Origin: Holothuria scabra
Taxonomy: Eukaryota; Echinodermata; Holothuroidea; Aspidochirotida; Holothuriidae
Direction: 5' to 3'
Length of the DNA stretch: 64,000 bases
Assembly (NCBI GenBank): GCA_037179385.1
Contig: CM074196.1
Location: forward strand, 30,029,986 to 30,093,985
The notes beneath the pieces were generated by a model, which worked only from the letters and a program-made list of their open reading frames with translations, did not search any database and was not told the DNA's origin. This document shows, piece by piece, positions 35,220-47,371 of this stretch. The translations under genes were made by a program, and so were the position numbers. Position 1 is the first letter of the stretch, and each line of letters begins with the position of its first letter.

Positions 35220-36335
35220 AGTTTAATGAAATTAGTGGTACCTACACAAAATTTTTTATTAATTCATTCACCATGCTCTTCTTCAAGACATTTGGTTGCA
35301 ACGGATTTATGAAAGGAAAGACGGCAGTGTAGCCTACAAAGGTTTGCTCAGCCAGATATTCATTGCATTAGAATCAGGCCCTTAGCCAGACAAGGTTCTG
35401 GAGAGGCCGGTGAAAATTTGTTCAGAGTGGGCATAAAGGTTGCAGGTGGCTTAAACTGGCTATGAAATTATATTAAGTCAAAGGAAATCTTTTAGCTCTC
35501 TGGGAGCGAAAAATGTTGGAAAGGGGCTGCACCCTCTTCCCTCACCCACCTGCTGTTAGCTACTCTATTACCCTCATGGTTTGAATGGAATGGTATTTAG
35601 GGCGCTTCTATGGGGCTGCATCGGGCATCATGGACCAATAAACAAAGGCTCTGACGTTGATCGAGCTTCCATTCAGAGAGCCGTAACTAGTAAATGGAGA
35701 ATGTACCCCCAATACACACACGTTTTAGTGTTACACGTCACTTATAATGAGAGAGCCCGATATTTAATCAGCACATGACCACTGATTGCCTAAACTGCAT
35801 GCATCTGGTCTTGATAAATGTAGTAATTTGTCAGGAAGAATCATGACTTTTAATGGTGGAAGCACATTAAAGAAGATAGCATTTCCACAAGGACATGGTT
35901 TTCCCAATACACGGAACTCTTCGTGTGCATTAAACACGATTGGAATTGTGCCATTAAAGAGCATTTTGAAGACAAAAGTTTCAGGGAACTATTCTAGACA
36001 AAGCTAGGGAAAGGCTCAACGTTTGTTGCCGTCCATCACCAAGTGGTGACCTGCAGCAGATTAAATTCGTAATTAATATGTTACACGCTTAACATGATGA
36101 CTGCTTTCTAACTATAGTGAATGAACGGTACGGAAATAAAAATGATAGATGGATATTTGCCGTCTGTCGATAAATACCGGGATGCCATAACCATTATCAG
36201 TGTAATACTTAGGTTATGAATATTCAGGCCTATTTCAAAGACATGAAAATCTTGCAACAAGAAATATTAAACATAAAGAATTTTCAAATTTGGTCTGTAG
36301 ACTTGCCAGCTTCGTGTTTCAATCCATGACATGAG
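35220..36335. other. Intergenic DNA downstream of OAS-like copy 2
   Basis: No gene. A TTAGCCAGACAAGGTTCTGG motif near 35393 resembles the transposon-end motif at about 20598. Otherwise AT-rich. Confidence 0.5.
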
Positions 36336-37475
36336 TTATTTATTGAAGTCTTCGAAAATTAGGAATAGCAAAAGACACAAGCTGGCCATAAATAAACCGA
36401 TAGACCAACACGCGCACTGCGCCGAGCAGATCCCTTCTCCCCATCGAGTGGATTCACCGTGATTAAACCTTGTAAGTGGGACCGTTTGAGGAGTAGGTGA
36501 TAAACAAAACCAATTTGGCGAAGCATCAAACTTGAAAATGCTTTTAATGTTCGCATGGTGACCATGATTAAAAGCCTCTTCCAAACGGACCAAAGTTCTT
36601 TTCGCGTAAGGCCACATTCTTCGAAGAATATTTGCGTTGCCCGAGGTCAGGAAATTATTGTACGGGTTGCACGGATCCAGGAGAAGAGGACATTGGTCCA
36701 TTATATAGTCCGGTATGTCATCCAAGGCGTAAAACTCAGTCCAGTATATAAAAATTGTATCCGAGCAATCCAACAAATTCAAAAACCGATGAAACGCCCA
36801 GTATATATCTTGCTTGTGGCCTTCACTTTCCAGCTGGGCCGCAAAGGCCCCTAAATATTCCATGATACTCGAATTACCCGTCATCGAATCGACTGGCACT
36901 GTTGAACTCCAGTATTTGGCAAGACGGGAAACACAGTGTGAAAAAGAATCGCGGTTTTGCTCGAAGAGTACTGATATACCAGACAGAGAAGTACTGTAGT
37001 AATCCCTCTTTTGTTCAGGTACGTCATGTTTTACGTAATTTAACGCCCTGGAATGCTGGACCCTTACCGAGCGGTCCACATTTGGATCATGACTAGAAGA
37101 GGATGGAAGAAAGTTTCTGGCTGGCAGTAGATCAACTTTGAGACTTTCATAGGTAAAATAGACACCGTATGAATTCTTTCTGCAACAGAAATCAAAATTC
37201 TTGCGAACGAGGTTGTAGAATTCGTCAATCATATCATAAAAGGGGGGATCCTTATTGCTGACGTAAACGATTATGTCTATATCCATCGATCCCGAAAGGG
37301 AGGTTTTCTTCGGGTAGCTTCCGAAAGGAGTAATCCGATCTACAGCACCACGTCCTTTGAAATGCGCGTGATTTTTTCGTGATATTACATCGATCGTCTT
37401 TCCAGCTCGTGTTATTTCATGCTGACTGGGCGCTAAGTCCTGGGCAAAAGCTCTTAACCTTCCACTAAAAGTCAT
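36336..37475 (-). CDS. OAS-like nucleotidyltransferase, tail-anchored (copy 2)
   Basis: 379 residues, the most diverged of the three copies. Catalytic residues are intact: FGS at 51-53, D65-I-D67, and D115 in LKVDLLPARNF. OAS C-lobe features are present: RLAKYW, SSIMEYLGAFAAQ and LLLDPCNPYNNFL. The Cys cluster between catalytic strands is reduced to C97-C98. The C-terminus has a Cys patch (CSAQCACW), then a hydrophobic run (IGLFMASLCLLLFLIF) and a short polar end, a predicted tail anchor. The ATG at 37475 matches the other copies and sits 5 bases after a splice acceptor. The frame happens to stay open for 119 codons further upstream, but that stretch has no similarity to the other copies and is probably intron. 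AATAAA (36339-36344) spans the last two codons. Substrate and activator are unknown. Confidence 0.88.
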   Translation of the reverse strand: MTFSGRLRAFAQDLAPSQHEITRAGKTIDVISRKNHAHFKGRGAVDRITPFGSYPKKTSLSGSMDIDIIVYVSNKDPPFYDMIDEFYNLVRKNFDFCCRKNSYGVYFTYESLKVDLLPARNFLPSSSSHDPNVDRSVRVQHSRALNYVKHDVPEQKRDYYSTSLSGISVLFEQNRDSFSHCVSRLAKYWSSTVPVDSMTGNSSIMEYLGAFAAQLESEGHKQDIYWAFHRFLNLLDCSDTIFIYWTEFYALDDIPDYIMDQCPLLLDPCNPYNNFLTSGNANILRRMWPYAKRTLVRLEEAFNHGHHANIKSIFKFDASPNWFCLSPTPQTVPLTRFNHGESTRWGEGICSAQCACWSIGLFMASLCLLLFLIFEDFNK

Positions 37476-37502
37476 TTTAACTGAAAAAAGAAAAGAATAC
37501 TT
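37476..37502 (-). promoter_or_regulatory. 3' splice acceptor of 5'-UTR intron, OAS-like copy 2
   Basis: The minus strand reads TTCTTTTCTTTTTTCAG, then TTAAA and the ATG. The AG is at 37481-37482. This is the strongest polypyrimidine tract of the three copies. Confidence 0.75.
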
Positions 37503-37739
37503 GTTGCAAATTGAAAATTTATCAATAAAAAGAAGTGAAAAAGAAAGTGCAGGTTGGACGACGGAACGAAGCCTTTGCTTTGACTGAGTTTTGTCAGTTT
37601 CTTGGTTTAACCAGAATGCAAAAACTGCATTGAAGTTTTCTTGATCAATATATGGGCTATTCCAAATAATGGCATGATATCCGACATTTGTTCTGTCAAA
37701 TGTTAAACCAACAACTTTGACAAATAATTTTGTGCTACT

Positions 37740-38055
37740 TTGGATGACCTTTGACCTCCACCAGCAAAGACAGAGTCCACCATAAAATAACCACCATGAA
37801 ATAACCACATACCAAATATGAAATTTATTCATGTTTCCTACCTTGAGAAATTATATTAGCAAGACTTTTAGACATTGATCCCTAGTGAACTGGTTGACCC
37901 CTGCCTCCATCAAAAACAATGAAGAACATCTTTTGATCATAATTTTCCCTTAATGTAAATCATGAAATCCATCCATGCACCTTGACAGAGCTAGTTAACA
38001 AAGTTTTCAGGTTTTGACCTCGAGTGACCCCAGAACCTCTGACCTCAGCCCAAAA
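37740..38055. repeat. TGACCT-rich repeat (copy 3) upstream of OAS-like copy 2
   Basis: Diverged units with TGACCTTTGACCTCCACC (37745), CAAATATGAAATTTATTCAT and GGTTTTGACCTCGAGTGACC. It lies about 270 bp and more upstream of the OAS-like ATG, thus in its intron or promoter. Confidence 0.7.
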
Positions 38056-39118
38056 TGATTTTTCAATAAGTGCATTCTATAAAGTAACAAAAAGAGAACA
38101 GCACTTCTATCGATTCCAAATCGTATTTCTTAAGGATCACGCCCATGATACGAAAGAAGAATACTCTAAAGGTTATCTTGTCACAAACAAAATGTATAAA
38201 ACTTGTGTCGCGTTTTTTGTATTGGTATTTTTTGTAATTTTCGTTGAAGATCATTAGATATGAGTTACATGTTTTGGAACACTTTTTCCGGCAGTCCAAC
38301 CTAAACGAACTTCATAGGTATATTTCCTTTATAATGGGTAACTACGAAACCAATAACAGCTCCTGACATCCCCAGTAGACAAACTACCTTCATATTATGT
38401 GGCAGGAACCATTTTTCATTTAGCCAGTTTCGATGGCCAAACCATCCTGGTGCCCTTGAAGACCCTACCCATGTCAGTTGGGATAATTCGCCGTTTCGGC
38501 CCCACTTCACAAATACTGCACATGCACTTAGTCAGAGATCATGAAATGCTATTTGGAATCTTGGAAAAAGTTGTAAAATAATGAAGTCCAAAAAAGGATA
38601 GCTACAAGGCATCCCAAAAGTATTTCAAGGATCCGGTCCTCATGTAAGACGACACAGCGCAGCATGTTGTGGTTGAAAATGTACTGTTTCTCTTGGCAAG
38701 AAACCATTCCTCCAGTCTTTCTAGAATGTGTACGCAAACATGGAGCTGTAAAATGGACTCATGGACACTAAGATATTTAAAACGGCATTTTTGAGGGCTG
38801 CCCTCCAGTCGGGGTGGGGATACTAGGTGTCAGCGGGCTTTTATTTTCTCAATTAAACGAGATTCAAGATCCAAGAAACAGGATTAATTTCAAGAGAGAA
38901 GATGGGGGGGGGGGGGTGGGGTGGGGGATAGATAAAATATGTTCTTAATAAATGGGAACACTGGCATCAAAGGTCAACACGCTTCAAACACTTAATTAGG
39001 AAAACTTGGAAGGATTTCACATTTCCTTTCATTCCTTTAATTTCTTTAGTTGCAATACAAACGCTACTTTATGCAAAATAGAGTATGGACAAATAATTGA
39101 CGTACGTACGTAAAGAAA
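38056..39118. other. Intergenic DNA without recognisable gene
   Basis: No gene recognised. A G run sits near 38905. Confidence 0.5.
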
Positions 39119-39330
39119 AAAAGGCTCCAGATGAAGCTCAAAACTTTTTAATTCTGGTCAATCCAGAGGTTTTTGTTTTAAGATATAAAACATCATGAGG
39201 TTACCTACGGTATATAGAAAATGCAACTATAAATCATAAGGAATTTAAGGCTAACCATACACATGAAGCAAATTAGGAAAAATATAAGGAAAATAGATGT
39301 TATTAACACCTTTTTAATTAATACAAATAT
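39119..39330 (-). repeat. LINE 3'-end relic without coding part
   Basis: Similar in order to 60990-61140: CCAGATGAAGCTCAAAACTT, a TTCTGGTC stretch, TTTTTGTTTTAAGATA, AATTTAAGGCT and AAAATAGATGTT. At 61 kb this sequence lies next to LINE coding remains, so here only the 3' end was copied or survived. Confidence 0.55.
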
Positions 39331-40551
39331 AATATGTGGAAAGATTATGGTTCGAAGATAAATCTTGTAATTTTTGGTGGCGTTAGACGTCTTTTGCGGC
39401 AACAAGACTTCAAAGAAGGAAAGTCTTATATCAATGCAGAAAGCCTAGATAAATCTCAGATTTTGTATATTTGGAAGTGTTATTGCAGAAAGCCTGAAGA
39501 TTCGTGCTAGTTTGGTGGAGTTCAAAGATCATCTGTGTGGTCGCTTGTTGTTAATTATCCCAAGATTGATAACTTGGTGGATGTAGGCAAAAGCCAGTGA
39601 TGAACAAATTTGGAGGTCACGTGAGAATAACAAAGTTACATACTGTGCGAAACTTTACGGTCTGTATGTCAGTGAATTAATGGCTCAGTTGAACATATTC
39701 AGTAAGGAACCGCAGTGTCCACTGGGCTCTTGTTCATCACATTTCTTGGCAAAGGATGCAATGTGTAAATAGATAAAACCTGGAGAGTGTTAGTCCACTG
39801 CCCAAAAAACCTCGGGACCAAAATATTTTACAGGATGAAACTTTCACGACTTGTGGGAGATTGAAGAGCCAACGTTTTCTTCTTAGCACTTCTGTTGAAA
39901 TATTGTGACACGTAGGCCTAGTTGATTTAGCATTCCCCTACATTGTGAATATTCGATTCATAAAGCAACGTGTACTTACCTACGACAGGACAGGATGTTG
40001 CAACTCTCTGGACAGGATTAGCTAAGAAAATTCCTCAGGTGAAATGTAGTCTAACACTGAGTTGCAGCATTGAATGATTGATGATGTCCTCCTCGAATGA
40101 TGATGATAACAAAATTGCATCGTGGTAATTTCAACAATAAAGTCGCGACAGTACTAAGTCCTTCAACCACCAACATAAGTACACGTAGTACTTAACACAA
40201 AAATGTTTGACCTTCGCAAGTTTCCCGTAAAGAATATATTGTGGTTCTATTTATATCTTGGGGTAAGTCCTGTCGTGTCTGCTAACATACATGCTCAAGT
40301 ATTTTTTTTATAATATAAGCAGGGAGAGTTGCCTGTTATTAGGGACGTGGTAATCGCTTATTGTGAGAGCTGTGGAGAGACCAAGGAAAGGGAAGCATTG
40401 CCTTTGAATATCTCTCAAAAAATGTGCCTCCAATACCACCATTATACAAAATCGTAGTCTAATATTTCAAGATCCTACCTCTTCCTCCGAGACTTGAGTT
40501 ATTAAAGCAAATTAAGTACACTCTACTACGTAAAATCGTTTAAAACGCCCA
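39331..40551. other. Intergenic DNA without recognisable gene
   Basis: No gene or structured repeat seen. Confidence 0.5.
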
Positions 40552-40712
40552 AGGGTAAGCTATCAAAAGGAGTGATTCGATCAAAAATACCACTTCCTTT
40601 AAAATTTGCTCGTATTATTAATGATATTTTATCGATCGTCTCTTTGGTTCTTTTGATCAAATCTTGATCTTGATCCGGTGCAAGATTCCGGACAAAAGCC
40701 AGCAGGTGTAAT
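40552..40712 (-). pseudogene. OAS-like exon fragment (dead fourth copy)
   Basis: The minus-strand frame matches residues about 7-54 of the intact copies: LLAFVRNLAPDQDQ, then KRTKETIDKISLIIRANFKG, then SGIFDRITPF. It continues as DSLP where active copies have GSxP, so the key glycine is lost. The match stops there, before the D-x-D pair. The start codon region is also altered (ATAATT in place of the ATG context). It is closer to copy 1 (GSGxxDRITPF) than to copy 2. Its 5' flank is duplicated at 30.5 kb. Confidence 0.85.
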
Positions 40713-40729
40713 TATGAGAGAAAAACATT

Positions 40730-41632
40730 AAGGAATTCGAAAAAGAGGAATCTTTCCCTACTATTTTAAAGAAATCTGTAATCTTTAGTGAACGACCAGA
40801 CTGGCAGGAGAGATGCGAACTGTTCAACAGGAAATTTCCTTACTGGCTAACGATAGCCTAATCACTAACCCGAACAAGAATATTATCGATACAATACAAT
40901 GGCAACAACCAATCAAGAAATACCTCGTTGAACAGTGAGCATCTACCCGACTGGCATGCTGAAATTGGTAAACACATTTTAAGGAAGCTGGAAACGTATC
41001 TCTGCTCAGCTTGCATGTAACTTTTTCAGAACAATAAATGATTTCTAATGCAAATTTCGACAATCGCACAAAACGCATTCGTATAACGATACGACCATTT
41101 CGTATTTAGACCATTATCAGAGAAGTAAAACCGCACTGACGTTAAGTAGATAAGAGTCTTCAATATGAAATTAGCTAGAGGTAGCCTACACCTCCATCCT
41201 CTGCCTGTAGATAGTGTATGATTAGGTGCCGTTCGAAACGATATATTTTAATGTTCATTTGTTTCAATAATTTTACACCAGTACGCCATTACAACGGTGT
41301 AACAGTAGCACCAGTGGGTACCACTCCCCCTCCCCGATCTGTGCATAAATATATCGCTGTGGATTGAAGTGTGCTGTTGATCAATTCATGGGTCTATCTT
41401 ACAAATTGTTACCAGCTATTACAACTTTTGCATAAATCCTTCGCAAACTTTGACAAATTTCGTTGTGATTACAACCCGGTTGAGAGTACACCCGATACAT
41501 GATCCACATTCACATTGTCCTTAGTTCGTTGAAGTTATCACCCACACTTTAAAGAACATGTTTTGAAAACTTTTGAGTTTTCTTAGTAACTCAAGATATT
41601 GAAACCTTTAGCACCATTTTGCATTTAGGCCT
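40730..41632. repeat. Segmental duplication, copy B (paralogue of 30475-31190)
   Basis: Begins just beyond the OAS pseudogene and ends at AGCACCATTTTGCAT near 41625. It is colinear with copy A but longer, with several insertions or deletions. Confidence 0.75.
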
Positions 41633-44600
41633 GTAGTTACAAAGACAGGCTGCTTTGAAAAATGAAGAAATCGGAAATTAGCCATTTGTAAAATAAAAGC
41701 TCAATTTTCATCATAATTTGTTAACGAAGCAAATGTTTTCTCGCGCTTCGCGAGCCGCAAATTGCAATTCCTAAGCAGAAGTTCTCGCTCGTACCTTCAG
41801 TTTAGTGAACTTTTTCGAGCTCTGGAAGTGACAAATATCTGAAATCATCAAATGACACCGGTAACTACAGTGCTATTTTTATAAATTTTCTTTCAGAAAA
41901 TTCCAAATTTTTCTCCAATATAAGCTCTTGACTGAAATCATTCGTCGACGAGCCTCATTTTGAAGGCGTTGGATAGCATCACATAGGAACAACTTGAACG
42001 GTCTTTGACCGCCACTTAAACCCAGGTTAGCCAATAGAAAATGCAAATTCTTCAGTAATCCCCCAACGTTTTCCGTTCCTTTACAGAAAACCCAGTATTC
42101 CAACTTTTTTGAAAAACAAGCTCCATATTTTCCAATATTTGCTTCAAAAGGGCAAAGATTTCAGACCGCTTCGCAGGCCGGAAATTATGTCCCTAGTCTA
42201 GTGGTGTTTACAATTCAAAAACCTTAAAATTTGAATGCTTCGTCACCCCCTTTCGGCAAAATGTTTAGCTACGACGCTGTAGACACCTCACCAGGACTAG
42301 AGAAAAAATTTATGCCAAATTCCCCCTCCCCCCTCAAATCGACGCCCCTGCTGCATAATGTGTAAGAGCAACTATGAGTTATATGCGGTTAAAAGCTAAA
42401 TTTTAATCTGTTGAGTATAATTTATTTTATGTTAGCTGGTGGGCGAGGGGGAGGAGGTTAAACTTGATAAAGGGACCCCGCTATAGAAAGTGCTGCGGGC
42501 CCACACAGCGCTAATCCTGCCATTTTCTGTATGCGTTCCTATCTTTACATATAGGGGATCCTAACGTGTAGCGCCTTTAATTTCACGGGATAATTCTTAC
42601 AACAAACTTTTCGAAGCCGAGTGCCCTGAGTGTAGTACTAGCGGTACGGTGCCATTGTTAACATTAAAGAGGCCATGTCACGAAAAGTTAAACGAACCTA
42701 GAGTATTATTTTCTAATTTTAAAAGAAAACTGTTGTTCAAAACTGTTTAAATCACCCACATAGCTTAAACCTTTGTGGAGTAATTGGGATTTTAAATTTC
42801 GCTCCCGGAAGTTGTCAACTCAAAAAATTGGTTTTTTCATCAATTAGATGGTGACGTCATATTAGGAACATCTTCAGTGAACAGAATCATATACATTGTA
42901 AACAGCGCCAGCGACTTTCTCAATTCACACACAAATAGTACATGTGAGTGAATGGTGGTTGTTGTTTCCCTAGCCCTCAGTGCCTAGCCTGGTATACTAA
43001 GTCCTTCAACAGGACCGTGTACTACGCTTACCGTAAGACCTACTCCGTACACAGTACTGGCCAATACGCCTCCTGAAATCAAGACGTTCACGCGCAGAGC
43101 TTGGCGCGTAATTTTAAAACTGCGTCTTAGCATCAAAAATGCACTTATACTTACCATACTTGCCATGAATGATCTTTAACGCAAATCTAAGTTTGTCAAT
43201 CGGCCTTTCTTCAAATGGGGGGAATAAGTTGATGAAATCTGCCGGGAATAAAAATCGACTTCAACACGAAGTACGTTACACAATAAAAAAAAAAAAAAAA
43301 AAATGCCTGTAACTGTAGTGTAAGTATGGAAGGGTTACCCTGACAAGACTTATGATGTTAAACACGAATTTCGTTCCCACTTTATAAAATGGCTTTATTT
43401 ACAGGAAATTTTGATGAATTTATTTAATTTAGGTATAAATTTTTAAAATTCTAGAAATAATTTGAAACAATTTTATTGATATATCGTCTAAATTTACATC
43501 TTTCCCTTCGAGGCTTAGAAATATACAACAGATTTTATGACATTTATTTGAGGAATTGCACTTACGTAACTTGTCCACTGATGTGGAAGTACGTGTAAAG
43601 CCATTATTTCTCAAAACAACAAAACGGCTGCTGCTAAAAGAGGTCTCCAAGTAAATGTTTTGTAACATTTTGCCTCAGAAAGTGACCTAAAATTTTATGT
43701 ATGCATATTTTTGTTAGCTATAAATAAGCACAAAACCGATTCCAATTGTTCAAAGATAGCGATGGTATAATTAGATGACGAACGAGCTATTTATGCCATG
43801 ACCAGTTTCCCTCTTAAGTTCTGATATTGCAACGGCTGTGTTTCTAGCGCACTGTGGCCAAGGACTCTAGTGTGGAGTCAAACGAAGTGGACGTAGCATA
43901 AAGTCCTGTTCAAGGACTAAGTATTCTCTCCAAAGAGTCTGATAGCCTACACTCCGAAGCAAAGTACCAATGGCCGGAGGGCCTGATAGATAACAGGTTT
44001 CCCTCGCCTCTTTACTAGTATGTGGTATTTTGACTTGAAGTAGCTGAAGGTGTGACAAACAAAATTTCATTTCCATAGACCTTGTGCCAATTAAGAAGAA
44101 GGCGCTTCAAAACTGCAACATGGGAAGGATAATTCTATATATATGACCACAGAAATGAATCGTTATCACGGGGATATCATTTTCATAATGTGTCATAATT
44201 GTGAACTGGAATAAAACGGTAAATTCCTTCCAATAATGCACTAGAGTTAGATATGGCATAAGGTCTATGAAAGCCCTTTCAGTTGTTACTGTTATTTTTA
44301 TCGAATATTTAGATCAAAGAAATCAATTTGTTTACGGGAACCTCATCTGTGGCTGCTGAGCAACCACAGTTTAGGCCTTTTATCATTATCACTTGTAACT
44401 GGTAGCAATGGTGTTTATATGTTCGCGGCAAGATAATAGGGTGTATTGTAGACCTGACTATATGATGAGGTTATGTGCGGAAGCAAATACTGCCTAGTTT
44501 GTGTTGTGCATGTATGGCTTTGGATTCAATGAAGGCTTTGTAGTTTAGGAGTTAAGGTGTTGGATTATATCTGAGTGTTCTTGTGTGACAAACATATTAT

Positions 44601-44814
44601 TAGATGAATTATGTGACTGTTCAATGTGTAAAGATTAATATAGTACTGACTTTTAGATAATGCGTGTATTCCAATCATCACATTTACTGTTGGAAATCAA
44701 ATTTCACTTGAAAGTACAAGTGTGGACATCAGTCACCATCTTAACCCCCCCTCTACTAACAAAAGTGTGCAGTCACTAAGCAAATGGCTGCATTTGCAAG
44801 AGATAAACCTATCA
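41633..44814. other. Intergenic DNA without recognisable gene
   Basis: No gene recognised. TTCGCGAGCCGCAAATT (about 41747) and TTCGCAGGCCGGAAATT (about 42170) look like two diverged copies of one small repeat. GACGCCCCTG preceded by a C run near 42330-42351 resembles a hAT-type right end without a found partner. A 20-A run lies at about 43284. Confidence 0.5.
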
Positions 44815-45075
44815 CACCATGGACTCGAGGTAACTCAACATGTAAGAGATCAGGTGATTTGGAGTGATTCAAAGAAAACAAGCACGTTCTAACTGAGATG
44901 ACTCGAGTCACAAGACCACTCGAAGCTTTCGAAAGACTCGAAGTGACTCGACTCGAGCTAAGGGAGGACTCGCGGCATGAATCGACTCGATTAGAACCGT
45001 CAGAGACTCGACGTCCGTGACTCTCGACTTGACACTTTGTGACTCGAGGCGACTCGAAGCTTTTCGAAAGACTCG
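44815..45075. repeat. GACTCGA-rich degenerate minisatellite
   Basis: Many irregularly spaced copies of GACTCG or its reverse complement CGAGTC, including CGACTCGAG and a twice-used CTCGAAGCTTTTCGAAAGAC-like block. A 123-codon Ser/Arg-rich frame on the minus strand is a product of the repeat and is not proposed as a gene. Confidence 0.7.
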
Positions 45076-45624
45076 TTAGACGTTTAAAAAGAAACTTTAC
45101 TGAACAGCATTCCGACAAGAAGAACATCTTTAAAAAAGTCTATCCCTTTTAACGAAGGTATATCAGTACTATTGGATACTAACTTAAAAATCCAGAAATT
45201 TCCATACACTTAATTCATTTAATATATCTACATGTATATACAACATTGTACGTGCAGAAGTAACAAATGGAGTCCAGTACTATAAGTTCCCAGCACCTCA
45301 TGTAGTTTTGTTGACAAGTATCATTTACCTCCTCTATTATTACGATCTCTAAAGTGTATAATAGACGAAGTTTTGATATCAAATCAAATTCCCTCACTAT
45401 TTCTTCAAATGTGGCAAAAATAGGATCTAAGACTGTTTTCAATAGTAAACTACATGTATTCTAAAAAAAATTGGTTAGTAGTTAGTAGTTATGCCATTTT
45501 ATCTTTGAATTATCTTTATTTCTAAGTGGTCGATCGGATAGACTAAAACCAAAGAATGCACATATTACGAACCAATATTCAGTTACTATCTGCCATCAAT
45601 TTGTATTGAAAAGGACATTGAGAT
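45076..45624. other. Intergenic DNA without recognisable gene
   Basis: AT-rich, no gene seen. Confidence 0.5.
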
Positions 45625-45854
45625 TGGATGGAGTGTTTACGGCCCAGTTTCCAACCAACATGATCAAGTCGAACCGGTCACGACCTTTTCTAGTTGTGTG
45701 GCTCAGTGGCTTGTTTTCCCTACTCCATTGCTTATGCTGAGCACCAAGCACCATGGCAGTAGGTTCCGTTTTTAAAATCTTCAGTATGACCTGGCAAAGA
45801 ATCGAACTCTCGACTTCCCGGCTGCAACCCTGATGCTCTAACCACTTGGCCATG
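45625..45854 (-). mobile_element. tRNA-derived SINE (copy C)
   Basis: The minus strand has an A box, TGGCCAAGTGGTTA (45839-45852), and a B box, GAGTTCGATTC (about 45799-45809). The family body follows: GAACCTACTGCC, TTGGTGCTCAGCATAAGCAA, GGAAAACAAGCCACTGAGCC, CCGGTTCGACTTGATCA and AACTGGGCCGTAAACAC. Confidence 0.88.
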
Positions 45855-47331
45855 TTTTCGGTCTCGAAAAGGACATAACACCACGGTGACAAACATGTGA
45901 AACGGTACAAGGTGACTTAAAATAGACTTGCAACTGACTTTATGCGACAATGATTTTCCAACGTTTGTCATTAGTCTACTCTTTTTACTCTAACTCTGAG
46001 AGGCAATTTGGAACTATTTTAAAATAGAGCTCCATTATTACAACAAATAGTCTCTAATTGTTCTTGTGTCGAACACCACTATATTACAGAAACTTTTTTC
46101 GAAGATGGCTAACATGGAAAGATACTTAAAATTCCTGATAAGCACCCAGTATAACCTCAACATCTCCCTGTGTTTCTTCTACATCTTCACGACAAATAGG
46201 TGAATAGTGGCTACAGTTCCAGCGCTTCAATTATGCAATGCACTTTAATCCATTCTATTCTGAACCACACTGGGCTTTTTGCTCCACACCTTTATATCTA
46301 AGGTCTAAACGCAGTTTGGAGAGTTAGTACAGACAAAAGGTAAATGCACAAGAATTCCATACTGAGACCATTTTCGTATAGGCCGATGTGATCATCATCC
46401 ACGGATCCCTCTACCCGTAAAAATGCTGAAGGTATTATCCGTTTTATACTGACCGTAAGTTTAATGCCCTTTTTGTTAAAACCTGTAATAATTTTCGAGC
46501 GGTTATAATCTTTCCACACTCAAGGATTGGTAAGCTTCATATCTTACCACCTGGCCAGAGACATTTCTCTCCACGTCACCATGTAACAAGCGGTTTCCCA
46601 AGCATGAGTGGTAAGTTTAATTTTAGAATCAGTTGAAAATTAAAGACCAATTTATGGCCTCTTTTACAAATATAGTCTTAGTACACAGTGATGGAACATA
46701 ATGACGGGTTTAACATCATTCTGTATGTACATCGTAATATTAACAATCATCAAAGCTAACGGAAATCCAGGTAAAATCTATGAAATTATTTTCTTTGGAA
46801 ACCAGATAACCAGACAATGATTCCGAGCATTTGCGCATATGTTACCTTATGAACACGACACGTTCAAGTTCGTTTGATTACATCTAAAACCGTCTTAACA
46901 CAGCATATCATTCTTTTAAGTGAAATGTGGTGGGATAATATCTACCAAGTGCACAGAAATCTAAACACCCTGTTAGAACAAGATAACGATTAAAAAAATA
47001 GATAAATAAAAAAAATAAAATAAAAATCGCTTACAAAAATGAACGAAAATTGAAAGAAACAATACATAAGATGTAGTTAGTGATAGAGTAACTTCAATAT
47101 TAGCAAATGTGCCAAACAAAATCCACTATAAAACGTTAGAACTACAATAAAAAGGAGAATTTAATACATTCAAATAACTTCATGTATTTACAGGCTGAAA
47201 CGAGGACAACACATTTCAGAGTGCCTATCTCCACTTGTAAGGAGACTATGTTCACCTTATACAAAAAATATAGGTAACAATAGATCAGTTCAAAGTTTCT
47301 TTAAGGAGCGGTATAGACTCATTCATTGTTT
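45855..47331. other. Intergenic DNA without recognisable gene
   Basis: No gene or structured repeat recognised. Confidence 0.5.
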
Positions 47332-47371
47332 ACAAACAAATGCCGTCACCAAAATGACGGTATTTGTTTGT
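47332..47371. repeat. Hairpin, 17-bp arms
   Basis: ACAAACAAATGCCGTCA, six bases, then the reverse complement with one mismatch. Isolated; not preceded by a gene, so not read as a terminator. Confidence 0.7.

Noticed and set aside
37476..37832. 119-residue N-terminal extension of OAS-like copy 2
   Set aside because: Not conserved in the other copies and separated from the conserved start by a strong splice acceptor.
44756..45127. 123-codon Ser/Arg-rich frame that could look like a splicing-factor domain
   Set aside because: Produced by the GACTCGA repeat; no start context or flanking exons.
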